DNA of 48,819 bases, from assembly GCA_902470765.1 (NCBI GenBank), contig CABRHW010000015.1, positions 1 through 48,819 of the forward strand, in the 5' to 3' direction. The notes below the pieces were generated by a model. The model was given only the letters and a program-made list of their open reading frames with translations, did no database searches and was not told the origin of the DNA. The translations under genes and the position numbers were made by a program. Shown here in pieces: positions 10,167 through 18,231 of this stretch; position 1 is the stretch's first letter; every line of letters begins with the position of its first letter. Source of the DNA: an uncultured Collinsella sp. Its GTDB lineage: Bacteria > Actinomycetota > Coriobacteriia > Coriobacteriales > Coriobacteriaceae.

Positions 10167-11177
10167 ATGGCTCGCGAGAGTGCTCGTTCTAAGGATACGG
10201 CTAAGCCTGGCATCAAGGAAGTTGCGGCGGTGGCGGGGGTTTCGCCTACTACGGTATCTCGTGTGCTTAATAATCGTGGCTATATTAGCCAAGAGACCCG
10301 CGATAAGGTCCATGCCGCGATGAAGCGCATCAACTATACGCCCAACGATATCGCTCGTGCCATGCTCAACGGTCGCCTGAATCTTATCGGTATGATCGTC
10401 CCCTATGTCAGCAGTCCGTTTCATGCCCAAGTGGTTCAAGTCATTGAGCATACCCTGGCCGAAAACGGTTTTAAGATGCTGCTGTGCAATAGCGCCAATC
10501 GACCCGAGCTTGAGCGCTCTTATATCGACATGCTTCGACGCAATATGGTTGATGGCGTCATCGTCAACTCGCTTAATATCGGTGCCGAGGCGTATGCCGA
10601 GATGGGCTTGAGTCTGGTTGGTATCGACTGCGACCTTGGCGAAGCCTCTGTTCAGATTGCGAGCGACAGCTATAGCATCGGCGAACTTGCCACGCGTCGC
10701 CTGATCGATGACGGGTGTTCGCGCATCTTGTGCCTGCGCAACAATAGCCGTATGCGTATGCCTGCCAATAAGCGTACCGATGCCTACCACGATGTTGTGG
10801 AGCAGGCTGGTTTGCCCGCGCTTGTCCGTGAGGTCGAGTTCGTTAAGTCCGACGACGAAAAGAGTGCGGTCGTTGCAAAGATCCTCGATGAGAACCCCGA
10901 TATTGACGGCATCTTTGCGGGAGACGACACGATGGCGGCCATCTGCCTCAACGTGATGAAGCAGCGCGGCTTGAGTGCTCCGGACGATATTAAGGTCGTG
11001 GGCGCGGATGGTGCCCGCCGCACCATGACGTTTATGCCTGACTTAACAACCGTACGCCAAGATATCGATCGCATCGGTGAGCTCGCGGCGCAATCCATCA
11101 TCGCTCTTGTTAACGGTGAAAAGCCCGAATCGAATATCAAGCTCCCCGTTGAACTCATTGAGGGCAAAACCGCGTAG
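10167..11177 (+). CDS. scrR: LacI-family transcriptional regulator of the sucrose operon
   Basis: 336 residues. An N-terminal LacI helix-turn-helix (IKEVAAVAGVSPTTVSRVLN, about residues 17-36) with hinge is followed by a periplasmic-binding-protein-like sensor domain (LIGMIVPYVSSPFHAQVVQ, then GIFAGDDTMAA and DIKVVGADG). The start at 10167 is preferred over 10146 because a strong GGGGGAGGG box lies 5 nt upstream, and the earlier ATG overlaps an operator. It stands just upstream of two GH32 genes and a sucrose-type PTS gene in the same direction. Repression relieved by a sugar phosphate or fructoside is the expected logic; the ligand is inferred from the neighbours. Confidence 0.9.
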   Translation: MARESARSKDTAKPGIKEVAAVAGVSPTTVSRVLNNRGYISQETRDKVHAAMKRINYTPNDIARAMLNGRLNLIGMIVPYVSSPFHAQVVQVIEHTLAENGFKMLLCNSANRPELERSYIDMLRRNMVDGVIVNSLNIGAEAYAEMGLSLVGIDCDLGEASVQIASDSYSIGELATRRLIDDGCSRILCLRNNSRMRMPANKRTDAYHDVVEQAGLPALVREVEFVKSDDEKSAVVAKILDENPDIDGIFAGDDTMAAICLNVMKQRGLSAPDDIKVVGADGARRTMTFMPDLTTVRQDIDRIGELAAQSIIALVNGEKPESNIKLPVELIEGKTA

Positions 11178-11230
11178 TTCATCCCGTGCCAAAAGAATCC
11201 CTCAAACACCTCTGATGACCGTTCGCCGGC

Positions 11231-11318
11231 ATATGTCAACCGTTTGCCGACGACTGGAACTGCGAAAAGACGTATTGGTGTGAAAACGTTTGACATATGA
11301 AAACGATTGACATATCTT
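11231..11318 (+). promoter_or_regulatory. Sucrose operon promoter with tandem ScrR operators
   Basis: AAAACGTTTGACATATG (11283-11299) and AAAACGATTGACATATC (11300-11316) are adjacent direct copies with a 17-bp period. An inverted copy (ATATGTCAACCGTTT) lies at 11231-11245. The TTGACA of the first copy (11290-11295) makes a -35 box, with TATCTT (11313-11318) as -10 at exactly 17-bp spacing, so the second operator fills the spacer. Regulator binding would directly cover the polymerase site. A fourth, weaker copy precedes scrR. Confidence 0.75.
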
Positions 11319-11361
11319 GCAGTTGTACCGAGTTAGTATCTCGTGAGAAAGGAAGTCTCGG

Positions 11362-12744
11362 ATGCACAAGGTGTATTACCAGCCTGAGGGAATTTGGGTA
11401 GGCGACATCATGCCGTACGGCGAGGACGGCACGTTCTATCTCTATCATCAGCGTGACACGCGAAACCCCGGACCTTTCGGAGAGCCGTTTGGCTGGGCAC
11501 TCGCGACAACCAAGGACTTCGTCAATTACAAAGACTTTGGCGAGAGCCTTGAGCGTGGCGGCGACGAGGAAGTCGACCAGTATGTTTATGCCGGCACGGT
11601 GTTTAAGGTGGGCGACAAGTACCATGCGCTCTACACTGGTTGCAATCGCGATAAGGTCAAGGCACGCTTGATGAAGCAGGTTCTTCTTCACGCAACGAGT
11701 GACGACGCCGTCAAGTGGGAGAAGAACATCGCCGAGACGCTGCTTCCGCCCCAGGAGGGTTACGATGACCGCAACTGGCGCGATCCCTTTGTGCTTTGGG
11801 ATGAGGAGAACGAAGAGTACATGCTCATCCTCGGCACGCGTGTGGGCGAGGACAAGCGTCTGATGACCGGTCGTCTGGTCAAGTTCACCTCCAAGGACCT
11901 GGATACCTGGGAGTTCCAGGGCGACTGGTGGAATCCGGGCCTGTACACCATGTTCGAGATGCCTGATCTCTTTAAGATGGGCGACTGGTGGTATCTGGTG
12001 TTCTCCGAGTACAGTGATGGCAACAAGACCCGTTACCGCATGTCTCGCTCCATCAACGGTCCTTGGATCACTCCTGCGGACGATTCCTTCGATGGCCGCG
12101 CGTACTATGCCGCGCGTACCGCATTTGATGGCGAGCGCCGCGTTCTCTTTGGTTGGGTTCCTACGCGTGACGAGGGCGGCGACCCCAGCTCTTACCTGTG
12201 GGGTGGCACCTTTATGCCTCTCGAGATCGTTCAGCGTGCCGACGGAACGCTCGGCACCAAGCTCCCCGACAGCATGCTTGGCGCCTTTGGCGAGGCTAAG
12301 GCAGTCGAGGCCTTTGAGCTTTCCTGCGAGTCGGGCAAGGTCGAGCAGGTGCTCGCCGCGGATGCCGGCTCCACCTATATGCTCGACGCCGACATCGAGC
12401 TCGCCGGTGACGCTGCCGGCTTCTCGGTGAAGCTTGCCGAGGACGCCGAGTCCGGTCTTGCCTATGAGTTCCGCGCCAACCTGCGCGAGGGCAAGCTCGA
12501 GTTTACGGCGGCCCCCCAGTATCCGTGGTTCCAGGTCAACAACATGGGCCTCGAGCGTCCGTTGTTCTTTAAGGGCGAGGGCACTCACCATGTGCGCCTA
12601 GTCGTCGACGACGATATCGCGACTATCTTTGTCGATGATGTTGCGCTTAACGCTCGATTCTGCAATAAGCAGGGCCAGGGTGTGGCGCTGACGGTCACCG
12701 ACGGTACGCTTAAGTGCGCAAATGCAACGATCGCGTCTCTGTAA
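11362..12744 (+). CDS. Glycoside hydrolase family 32-like beta-fructosidase (atypical nucleophile motif)
   Basis: 460 residues, a five-bladed propeller enzyme with a C-terminal beta-sandwich by comparison with GH32. The usual WMNDPNG motif is replaced by GDIMPYG near residue 15, keeping one Asp as likely nucleophile. The RDP motif is NWRDPF near 138 and the acid/base region is FEMPDLF near 198. No signal peptide is present, so it acts in the cytosol. It is the first gene after the tandem operators and is followed 45 nt later by the PTS gene, so fructoside hydrolysis after uptake is likely. The scrB-type enzyme downstream has the canonical motifs, so this one may act on a different fructoside or fructan oligosaccharide. 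Confidence 0.82.
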   Translation: MHKVYYQPEGIWVGDIMPYGEDGTFYLYHQRDTRNPGPFGEPFGWALATTKDFVNYKDFGESLERGGDEEVDQYVYAGTVFKVGDKYHALYTGCNRDKVKARLMKQVLLHATSDDAVKWEKNIAETLLPPQEGYDDRNWRDPFVLWDEENEEYMLILGTRVGEDKRLMTGRLVKFTSKDLDTWEFQGDWWNPGLYTMFEMPDLFKMGDWWYLVFSEYSDGNKTRYRMSRSINGPWITPADDSFDGRAYYAARTAFDGERRVLFGWVPTRDEGGDPSSYLWGGTFMPLEIVQRADGTLGTKLPDSMLGAFGEAKAVEAFELSCESGKVEQVLAADAGSTYMLDADIELAGDAAGFSVKLAEDAESGLAYEFRANLREGKLEFTAAPQYPWFQVNNMGLERPLFFKGEGTHHVRLVVDDDIATIFVDDVALNARFCNKQGQGVALTVTDGTLKCANATIASL

Positions 12745-12789
12745 TGGCATCAAAACGTCTTATGATTTCGTAAAGGAATGGAGAGGAAC

Positions 12790-14241
12790 ATGGACTACAA
12801 AGTAGTGTCTCAGCAAGTCGTCGATAACGTCGGCGGTCTGGAGAACATCGAGGGCGCCACGCATTGCGTTACACGTCTGCGTCTGGTGCTCAAGGATACG
12901 AGCAAGTACAACAAGGCCGAGCTCGAGAACATCGATGGCGTCAAGGGCGTGCTGTACAACAGCGGCCAGCTCATGATCATCTTCGGTACCGGTACCGTCA
13001 ACAAGGTCTACGATGAGTTTATGGCTCTGACGGGCGTTAAGGAGATCAGCGCTTCCGAGGTCAAGGGCGCCGAGGCGGACAAGAAGGGCAAGTTCTTCTC
13101 GGTCCTCAAGGTATTCTCGGACATCTTTATCCCCATCATTCCCGCTTTCGTCGGCGCTGCTATCATCATCGGCCTTAAGTCGCTGATCGTTGCCAACGGC
13201 CTCTTTGGCATGGAGGGCAGCCTTGCCGACCACAGCGAGTTCCTCAAGAACCTCGCAAGCTTCTTTGCCATTATCGCCACCACGTTTGACTACCTGCCTG
13301 TTCTGGTTATGTACAGCGCGGTGAAGCGTTTTGGCGGTAACCCGATTCTGGGCATCCTCGTCGGTATCGTCATGGTTCACCCGAGCCTTATGAACCGCAA
13401 CACGTTCGTTATGGACCCGACGGGTGCTGAGTACTGGAACTTTGGTCCGCTCTCCATTCCCATGGTTGCTTTCCAGGGCGGCGTGTTCCCTGCAATCCTG
13501 ACTGCCTGGTTTATGGCCAAGGTCGAGAAGATTGCCCAGAAGTACATTCCCGAGGTCGTTTCGTTCGTCTTTGTCCCGACCGTTACCCTGATTCTTGCTA
13601 ACGTCGCCCTGTTCACCGTGTTCGGCCCGCTCGGTAACCTAATCGGCGACGTCCTCGCCGGCGTAATCGATATCCTGTACAACAGGATGGGCGTCTTCGG
13701 TGCCTTTGTCTTTGCCGCATTCCTGCAGCCGCTCGTCGTTACCGGTACGCATCAGTTCATCCAGGGTATCGAGGCAAACCTCGTTGCCACGACTGGCTTC
13801 AACTACATCCAGGCAATCTGGTCGGTTTCCATCATCGCCCAGGGCGGCGGCGCCATCGGCATGTACCTCATTCACAAGAAGCATTCCAAAGAGCGCAACA
13901 TCTGCATGTCGTCCTTTATCCCGACGCTGGTCGGAATCTCCGAGCCCGCTATCTTCGCTGCAAACATGCGCTACTCGATCATTCCGTTCATCTGCGCATG
14001 CATCGGTGCAGGCTGCGGCGGTGCCTTCGTAAAGCTCTTTGAGGTGCGCGCTATCGGTCAGGGTCTGACCGGCGTGCTTGGCCTGCTCATCGTCACGCCC
14101 GAGACGCTCGTGTGGTATGTGGCTGGCAATCTCATCGCCTTTATCGTGCCGATCGTCTTGATCTTTGCCTACAACAAGGCAAAGGGCGTTCCGACCACCG
14201 ATGAAGAGGGCGCTGGCGCTGGCTTCGATGTCAGCTTCTAG
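12790..14241 (+). CDS. scrA: PTS sucrose-type transporter subunit IIBC
   Basis: About 483 residues. An N-terminal EIIB domain of the glucose/sucrose family carries the phosphorylated Cys26 in ATHCVTRLRLVL. The EIIC membrane domain starts near residue 105 and includes ten or so helices and the motif GISEPAIFAAN typical of the sucrose/trehalose/beta-glucoside branch. It imports and phosphorylates its sugar at the membrane. No EIIA domain is fused at the C-terminus and none is encoded nearby, so a glucose-type EIIA from elsewhere must supply phosphate. The ATG at 12790 is preferred over 12778 because GGAGAGG lies at proper distance. Sucrose specificity is inferred from the neighbouring GH32 genes. 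Confidence 0.88.
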   Translation: MDYKVVSQQVVDNVGGLENIEGATHCVTRLRLVLKDTSKYNKAELENIDGVKGVLYNSGQLMIIFGTGTVNKVYDEFMALTGVKEISASEVKGAEADKKGKFFSVLKVFSDIFIPIIPAFVGAAIIIGLKSLIVANGLFGMEGSLADHSEFLKNLASFFAIIATTFDYLPVLVMYSAVKRFGGNPILGILVGIVMVHPSLMNRNTFVMDPTGAEYWNFGPLSIPMVAFQGGVFPAILTAWFMAKVEKIAQKYIPEVVSFVFVPTVTLILANVALFTVFGPLGNLIGDVLAGVIDILYNRMGVFGAFVFAAFLQPLVVTGTHQFIQGIEANLVATTGFNYIQAIWSVSIIAQGGGAIGMYLIHKKHSKERNICMSSFIPTLVGISEPAIFAANMRYSIIPFICACIGAGCGGAFVKLFEVRAIGQGLTGVLGLLIVTPETLVWYVAGNLIAFIVPIVLIFAYNKAKGVPTTDEEGAGAGFDVSF

Positions 14242-14281
14242 TTGAGCCGTTCAGCGTAATCTGAGGATAAGTCCATTTGAG

Positions 14282-14319
14282 GAAGGGCGTTCGGCTCGTG
14301 TGAGTCGAGCGTCCTTTCC
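14282..14319 (+). other. RNA hairpin between scrA and scrB
   Basis: About 15 bp can form between AAGGGCGTTCGGCTC and GAGTCGAGCGTCCTT when G-U pairs are allowed (three of them), with a short loop. The G-U pairs exist only in the plus-strand transcript, so it would be an mRNA structure. It could act as a processing or attenuation point before the ribosome binding site of the next gene. Confidence 0.45.
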
Positions 14320-14336
14320 CATAGACGAGAAGGTCA

Positions 14337-15785
14337 ATGGCGATGTTTAATCAAAAAAACAAGGTGATGCGTGCGGACTATGAGCAGTGGCGAGCTGGAC
14401 AGGATGAGACGGCGGCTCGCATCGCGTCCGACCCCGATAGGCTTTTGTTCCATGTGGAGCCTGAGCTTGGCTGGCTCAACGACCCCAACGGTTTGGTTCA
14501 GATTGGTGATACATATCACATCTATCATCAATACGATCCGTTCGATGCTGCGCATGGCGGTCCAGTGCTTTGGAACCATCTGACGACAAAGGATTTTGTG
14601 ACGTACGAGAATCACGGCCCCGTGTTGTTCCCCGATTCCGATTTGGATTCGAGTGGAGCGTATTCTGGTTCTGCCTTTGTACGTGATGGCAAGATTCACT
14701 ACTTCTATACCGGCAACGTTAAGCATTTTGACCGTGATGATTACGACTACGTGTTGACGGGCCGTGAGCAAAATCAGATTCATATGGTTGCCGAGAATCC
14801 CGACGAATTGGGCGAGAAGCGCATAGCTGTTGGGCCGGTCGATTACCCCGAGGATATCGGTACGCACGTGCGCGACCCCAAGATCCTTGAACACGACGGT
14901 ATCTACTACATGGTTCTCGGCGCTCGTACGAAAGACAATCGTGGCTGCGTGCTTGTCTATACCTCGCGGAATCTAGAGGACTGGAGCTATGCGACGCGCA
15001 TTGAGCTGGGCGAGAAGTTTGGCTTTATGTGGGAGTGCCCCGATCTATTTGAGCTTGATGGCGAGCTTATTCTCGTCTGCTGTCCGCAGGGCGTGCCCGC
15101 CGATGGTTGGCGTTACCGCAATCCGCACCAGTGCGTGTGGTTTTCCATCGAGGCCGATTGGGAGGCGCCGAGCTTTAAGATCGCCGGGCAGGACATGCCT
15201 CCGATGGTCGATGCAGGCTTTGATTTCTATGCCCCGCAGTCCTTTGAGGATGCTGCAGGTCGGCGTTTGATGATCGGATGGTCGGGTTGCCCCGATGCGA
15301 CGGCGGAAAGCCCGACGGTGGCGCGCGGGTGGCAGTGCGCGTTGACGGTGCCGAGAGAGCTGAGCATGCGCGGCGGTAAGCTCTGCCAGCGGCCGGCGCA
15401 CGAGATTGAGAGAATGCGTGGCGACTGCGTTCGCGCGACAGGCGGTGAAACCGTTGAGGAGCCGGGACGCCTGTTTGATGTTGTGGTTTCCTGCGAGGGC
15501 GCCAAGATGGTCGAGCTCGAGATTCGAAAGGGCGTCTATGTGCGTTATGCGGACGGGATGCTTACCCTCGACATGGGTGACGAAGGCTATGGGCGCGACC
15601 AGAGGTTGATCGAGCTCAGCGAGCTTCGCGACCTGCGCGTTCTTTCGGACACTACGATGGTCGAGATTTTTGCCAACGGTGGCGAGGCAGCACTTACGAG
15701 CCGTACCTATTCGCCGGCGGTTCCGGCGATGGAGCTGCACGCCGAGGGTGTGGCGTCGATGGATTTCTACCGCCTCGCTCATTAA
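14337..15785 (+). CDS. scrB: Sucrose-6-phosphate hydrolase (GH32)
   Basis: 482 residues, normal for the family. All three GH32 catalytic motifs are present: GWLNDPNG near residue 45 (nucleophile Asp), HVRDPK near 179 (transition-state Asp), and WECPDLF near 232 (acid/base Glu). A C-terminal beta-sandwich ends with VEIFANGG, typical of sucrases. No signal peptide is seen, so it works in the cytosol on sucrose-6-phosphate delivered by the PTS. It is the last gene of the regulator/GH32/PTS/GH32 operon. GAGAAGG upstream supports the start. Confidence 0.92.
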   Translation: MAMFNQKNKVMRADYEQWRAGQDETAARIASDPDRLLFHVEPELGWLNDPNGLVQIGDTYHIYHQYDPFDAAHGGPVLWNHLTTKDFVTYENHGPVLFPDSDLDSSGAYSGSAFVRDGKIHYFYTGNVKHFDRDDYDYVLTGREQNQIHMVAENPDELGEKRIAVGPVDYPEDIGTHVRDPKILEHDGIYYMVLGARTKDNRGCVLVYTSRNLEDWSYATRIELGEKFGFMWECPDLFELDGELILVCCPQGVPADGWRYRNPHQCVWFSIEADWEAPSFKIAGQDMPPMVDAGFDFYAPQSFEDAAGRRLMIGWSGCPDATAESPTVARGWQCALTVPRELSMRGGKLCQRPAHEIERMRGDCVRATGGETVEEPGRLFDVVVSCEGAKMVELEIRKGVYVRYADGMLTLDMGDEGYGRDQRLIELSELRDLRVLSDTTMVEIFANGGEAALTSRTYSPAVPAMELHAEGVASMDFYRLAH

Positions 15786-15906
15786 CCGTGCATGGAGCAC
15801 GATTGGACTTGTTGGGCGGAATGTGTCGCAGTTGCCGCAGCGAACTACCGTTTATCGCGTATAGCGACCGTTTGCGGAGTAAGTAACACTCCTTAATTAA
15901 CCGTGT

Positions 15907-15912
15907 AGAATC
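15907..15912 (+). promoter_or_regulatory. Possible promoter (-10) of the degV gene
   Basis: TAGAAT is preceded directly by TG, giving an extended -10 look. A -35 near 15884-15890 is poor. It lies upstream of the hairpin at 15935-15979 and the DegV start at 16062. Confidence 0.35.
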
Positions 15913-15934
15913 TCAGATAAGCACGGAGTTTTCC

Positions 15935-15979
15935 AGGGAGACGCTGTCCTTTGTTGTGCGCAAGGGACGGCGTCTCTTT
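15935..15979 (+). terminator. Terminator-like hairpin between scrB and degV
   Basis: About 17 bp pair between 15935-15951 and 15962-15979 (AGGGAGACGCTGTCCTT with AAGGGACGGCGTCTCTTT, some G-U), ending in TTT. It may end the sucrose operon, 150 nt after scrB. If transcription begins at the TAGAAT box at 15907 it would instead be a leader structure of degV. The sequence alone does not decide. Confidence 0.6.
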
Positions 15980-16061
15980 GGCGCTTGGACGCCGTTGTGC
16001 AACAGTGCGCCGGTGCGTGCCATGTATTGAAAAGTCAATGTCGAGATGGGTCGTGATAAGA

Positions 16062-16916
16062 ATGGGCAAGTACGTAATCGTGGTTGAGTCTGGTTCGGAT
16101 GTGACGCCGGAGCTCTGCGAGCGCTACGGCATCGTGCGCGTGCCTATGCATGTCACGATTGGTGACGAGACCGTCGAAGACGGTTCGATCGATCCGCTCG
16201 AGATTTATTCACGCTGCAACGAGTTTGGCGTAATGCCCAAGACCAGCGGCTGCGCGCCCGCGGATTTTGCTCACGTGTACGACCGTATCCATGCCGAGCA
16301 GCCCGATGCGACCATTCTGCATCTTGCGTACTCCGAGGCCACGACCTGCTCGCATCAATCATCGAAGATTGCCGCCAAGGGTCGCGACTACGTCTACTCC
16401 ATGGACACGCGCTTTGTCTCGGTGGGCCAGTCGCTCGTTGTCGTCGAGACCGCCAAATACATCGAGGCTCACCCCGATGCCACCGTCGACGAGATCTTTG
16501 CATTTACGAACTCCGTCATGGACCGCGTGCTGCTGGGCTTTGTTCCTACGGACCTTGCCTTCCTTAAGGCGGGCGGTCGCTTGTCCAACGTGGCATTCCT
16601 CGGTGCCCACCTGCTCAAGATCAAGCCCTGCATTGAGGTGACGGGCGGCAAGTTCGTGGCAACCAAGAAGTTTCGCGGTTCTATGCTCAAATGCGCCCGC
16701 GCCTTTATTGACCACATGGTTGCCAAGGGCGAGATCGACTACTCGCACATTGGCTTGGCATATTCGGTAGGTCTTTCCGAGGAGCTGCGCGACGACATGG
16801 AAGTCTATGCGCACGACCTGGGCTTTAAGGACATTACCTGGACTCAGGTCGGCGGCGTCATCTCGAGCCATTGCGGCCCGACCGCCTTCGGCGCGGTGCT
16901 CACGCTCAAGGCGTAA
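16062..16916 (+). CDS. DegV-family fatty-acid-binding protein
   Basis: 284 residues. N-terminal VIVVESGSDVTPELCERYGI, PKTSGCAPADF and the C-terminal SHCGPTAFG are DegV-family features. Family members bind a fatty acid between two alpha/beta domains, and some act as FakB in fatty-acid kinase systems, handing acyl chains to FakA. No fakA-like gene lies nearby, so the role is inferred. The ATG at 16062 starts directly at the conserved fold; the earlier ATG at 16038 would add eight residues. The ribosome binding site is weak for both. Confidence 0.85.
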   Translation: MGKYVIVVESGSDVTPELCERYGIVRVPMHVTIGDETVEDGSIDPLEIYSRCNEFGVMPKTSGCAPADFAHVYDRIHAEQPDATILHLAYSEATTCSHQSSKIAAKGRDYVYSMDTRFVSVGQSLVVVETAKYIEAHPDATVDEIFAFTNSVMDRVLLGFVPTDLAFLKAGGRLSNVAFLGAHLLKIKPCIEVTGGKFVATKKFRGSMLKCARAFIDHMVAKGEIDYSHIGLAYSVGLSEELRDDMEVYAHDLGFKDITWTQVGGVISSHCGPTAFGAVLTLKA

Positions 16917-17047
16917 GGCCTGGTGTCTATCGATATCTATTGCCTCGGCGTCGGGCGGGTTGCGATAACCTTCCAGCCGCTCTTGCGTAGGGTCAAATAG
17001 GACAGCCCAATTCACTGCTAAACCGTTTCGCCATCATGCGTATGGGC

Positions 17048-17053
17048 TAGAAT
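17048..17053 (+). promoter_or_regulatory. Possible promoter -10 of pflA
   Basis: TAGAAT lies about 50 nt before the activase start, with a weak TTTCGC (17026-17031) at 16-bp spacing. The rest of the 187-base gap between degV and pflA shows nothing further. Confidence 0.35.
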
Positions 17054-17103
17054 GGCTCTGGCATTTTAATTGGTTGCATCCAAGGAGAGGCAAGGTAGCG
17101 CGA

Positions 17104-17922
17104 ATGGCAGAAATGACGCTTGAGGGTGTGGACGCTCGTCCCGAGGACTCTGCGTTTGCCCTTGGCCGCGTGCATTCAATCGAGACGATGGGAACGGTCG
17201 ATGGACCCGGCATCCGCTTTGTGGTGTTTGTTCAGGGCTGTCCCATGCGCTGCGCGTATTGCCACAATCCCGATACCTGGTCGGTCAACGGCGGCACGAT
17301 GGTGACCGTCGAGCACCTTATGGACGAGTTCCAGAGCAACCATGAGTTCTACCGCAGCGGCGGAATTACGGTTTCGGGCGGCGAGCCACTTCTGCAGCCC
17401 GAGTTTTTGGCCGACCTGTTCCGTGCAATGCACAACAACCCCGATGGTCGTGTACATACCTGCCTGGATAGCTGTGGCTACGCCTTCGACCCCCAGCATC
17501 CCGAGAAGTTCGATGCCGTGCTCAACGAGACCGACATGGTACTGCTCGATATTAAGCATGCCGACCCGGTCGAGCATAAAAAGCTGACCGGTTGCGATCC
17601 CGCACGCATCCTGGCGTTTGGTGATGAGCTTGCACGTCGCAAGATCAAGGTCGTTATCCGTCACGTGGTGGTGCCGGGCATTACCGACACGGTAGAGGAG
17701 TGCGAGAAACTCGGTCGCCTCATCGCTCCATGGCACAACGTGGTGGGCCTGGAAATGCTGCCGTATCACACGATGGGTGTCGTCAAGTACGAGCAATTGG
17801 GCATTCCCTATAAGCTCGAGGGCGTTCCACAGATGGATACCGCGCGCATGCCCGAGCTGCGCAACGCCGTCATGACGGGTATGAAAAAGCGCCGCGCGGA
17901 ACTCAAAAACGCCATCGGCTAG
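17104..17922 (+). CDS. pflA: Pyruvate formate-lyase activating enzyme (radical SAM)
   Basis: 272 residues. The CX3CX2C cluster is Cys46-Cys50-Cys53 in GCPMRCAYCHNPDTW, preceded by GTVDGPGIRFVVFVQG, diagnostic of PFL activases. GGEPLLQPEF is the SAM-binding GGE motif. It uses SAM and a 4Fe-4S cluster to place the radical on PFL glycine. In this genome the target glycine is on the separate 83-residue protein encoded at 9616-9867. The gene is 7 kb from its substrate genes rather than directly downstream, as often seen elsewhere. The ATG at 17104 is chosen over a TTG at 17074. Confidence 0.93.
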   Translation: MAEMTLEGVDARPEDSAFALGRVHSIETMGTVDGPGIRFVVFVQGCPMRCAYCHNPDTWSVNGGTMVTVEHLMDEFQSNHEFYRSGGITVSGGEPLLQPEFLADLFRAMHNNPDGRVHTCLDSCGYAFDPQHPEKFDAVLNETDMVLLDIKHADPVEHKKLTGCDPARILAFGDELARRKIKVVIRHVVVPGITDTVEECEKLGRLIAPWHNVVGLEMLPYHTMGVVKYEQLGIPYKLEGVPQMDTARMPELRNAVMTGMKKRRAELKNAIG

Positions 17923-17942
17923 CGAGCCATTTTCGCCCCCAA

Positions 17943-17971
17943 GGGCACTCATTGGGGACAAATGAGTGCCC
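17943..17971 (+). repeat. Hairpin after pflA
   Basis: GGGCACTCATT (17943-17953) pairs perfectly with AATGAGTGCCC (17961-17971) around GGGGACA. There is no T tract. It begins 20 nt after the activase stop and is probably a 3'-end hairpin or a REP-like repeat. Confidence 0.6.
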
Positions 17972-18006
17972 CTGGGCACCAAGTTGATTGCCAAAGAGCC
18001 CCGTCA

Positions 18007-18073
18007 AGTTGCGGTGGAATAGTTCTTGTTTTTCGGCTTATGCCGCCCAAATAGGAACTATTCCACCGCAACT
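18007..18073. repeat. Inverted repeat family 2, copy a
   Basis: The arm AGTTGCGGTGGAATAGTTC (18007-18025) pairs perfectly over 19 bp with 18055-18073. The 29-nt centre contains a small CGGC-TTAT-GCCG hairpin. Related copies are at 35624-35692, 36848-36914 and 43234-43300. Confidence 0.85.
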
Positions 18074-18166
18074 GCGTTTTGGACAGAGATGCGCAACAGA
18101 ATCGTGCCATTTGGATAAATACGCTTGTGGTTTCTTTAAAGACACCTTAAACGCTGCTGAATATCT

Positions 18167-18194
18167 TTGGAAAGAAATGCCTGCTCGGTATTAT
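18167..18194 (+). promoter_or_regulatory. Possible promoter of the serine hydrolase gene
   Basis: TTGGAA (18167-18172) and TATTAT (18189-18194) stand 16 bp apart, about 40 nt before the GTG start at 18232. The sequence around it is AT-rich. Identified by consensus only. Confidence 0.4.
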
Positions 18195-18231
18195 GCTGCT
18201 CGTATATGAACGGTAGCAGTCAGGAGACCAC

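Noticed and set aside
11236..12591. 451-residue open frame opposite the first GH32 gene
   Set aside because: Antisense shadow of a supported enzyme gene; it also runs through the operators and promoter of the sucrose operon.
12745..12789. Possible extra ScrR operator before the PTS gene (AAAACGTCTTATGAT)
   Set aside because: It shares only the AAAACG core with the other sites and lies in a 45-nt intra-operon gap; too weak to list.
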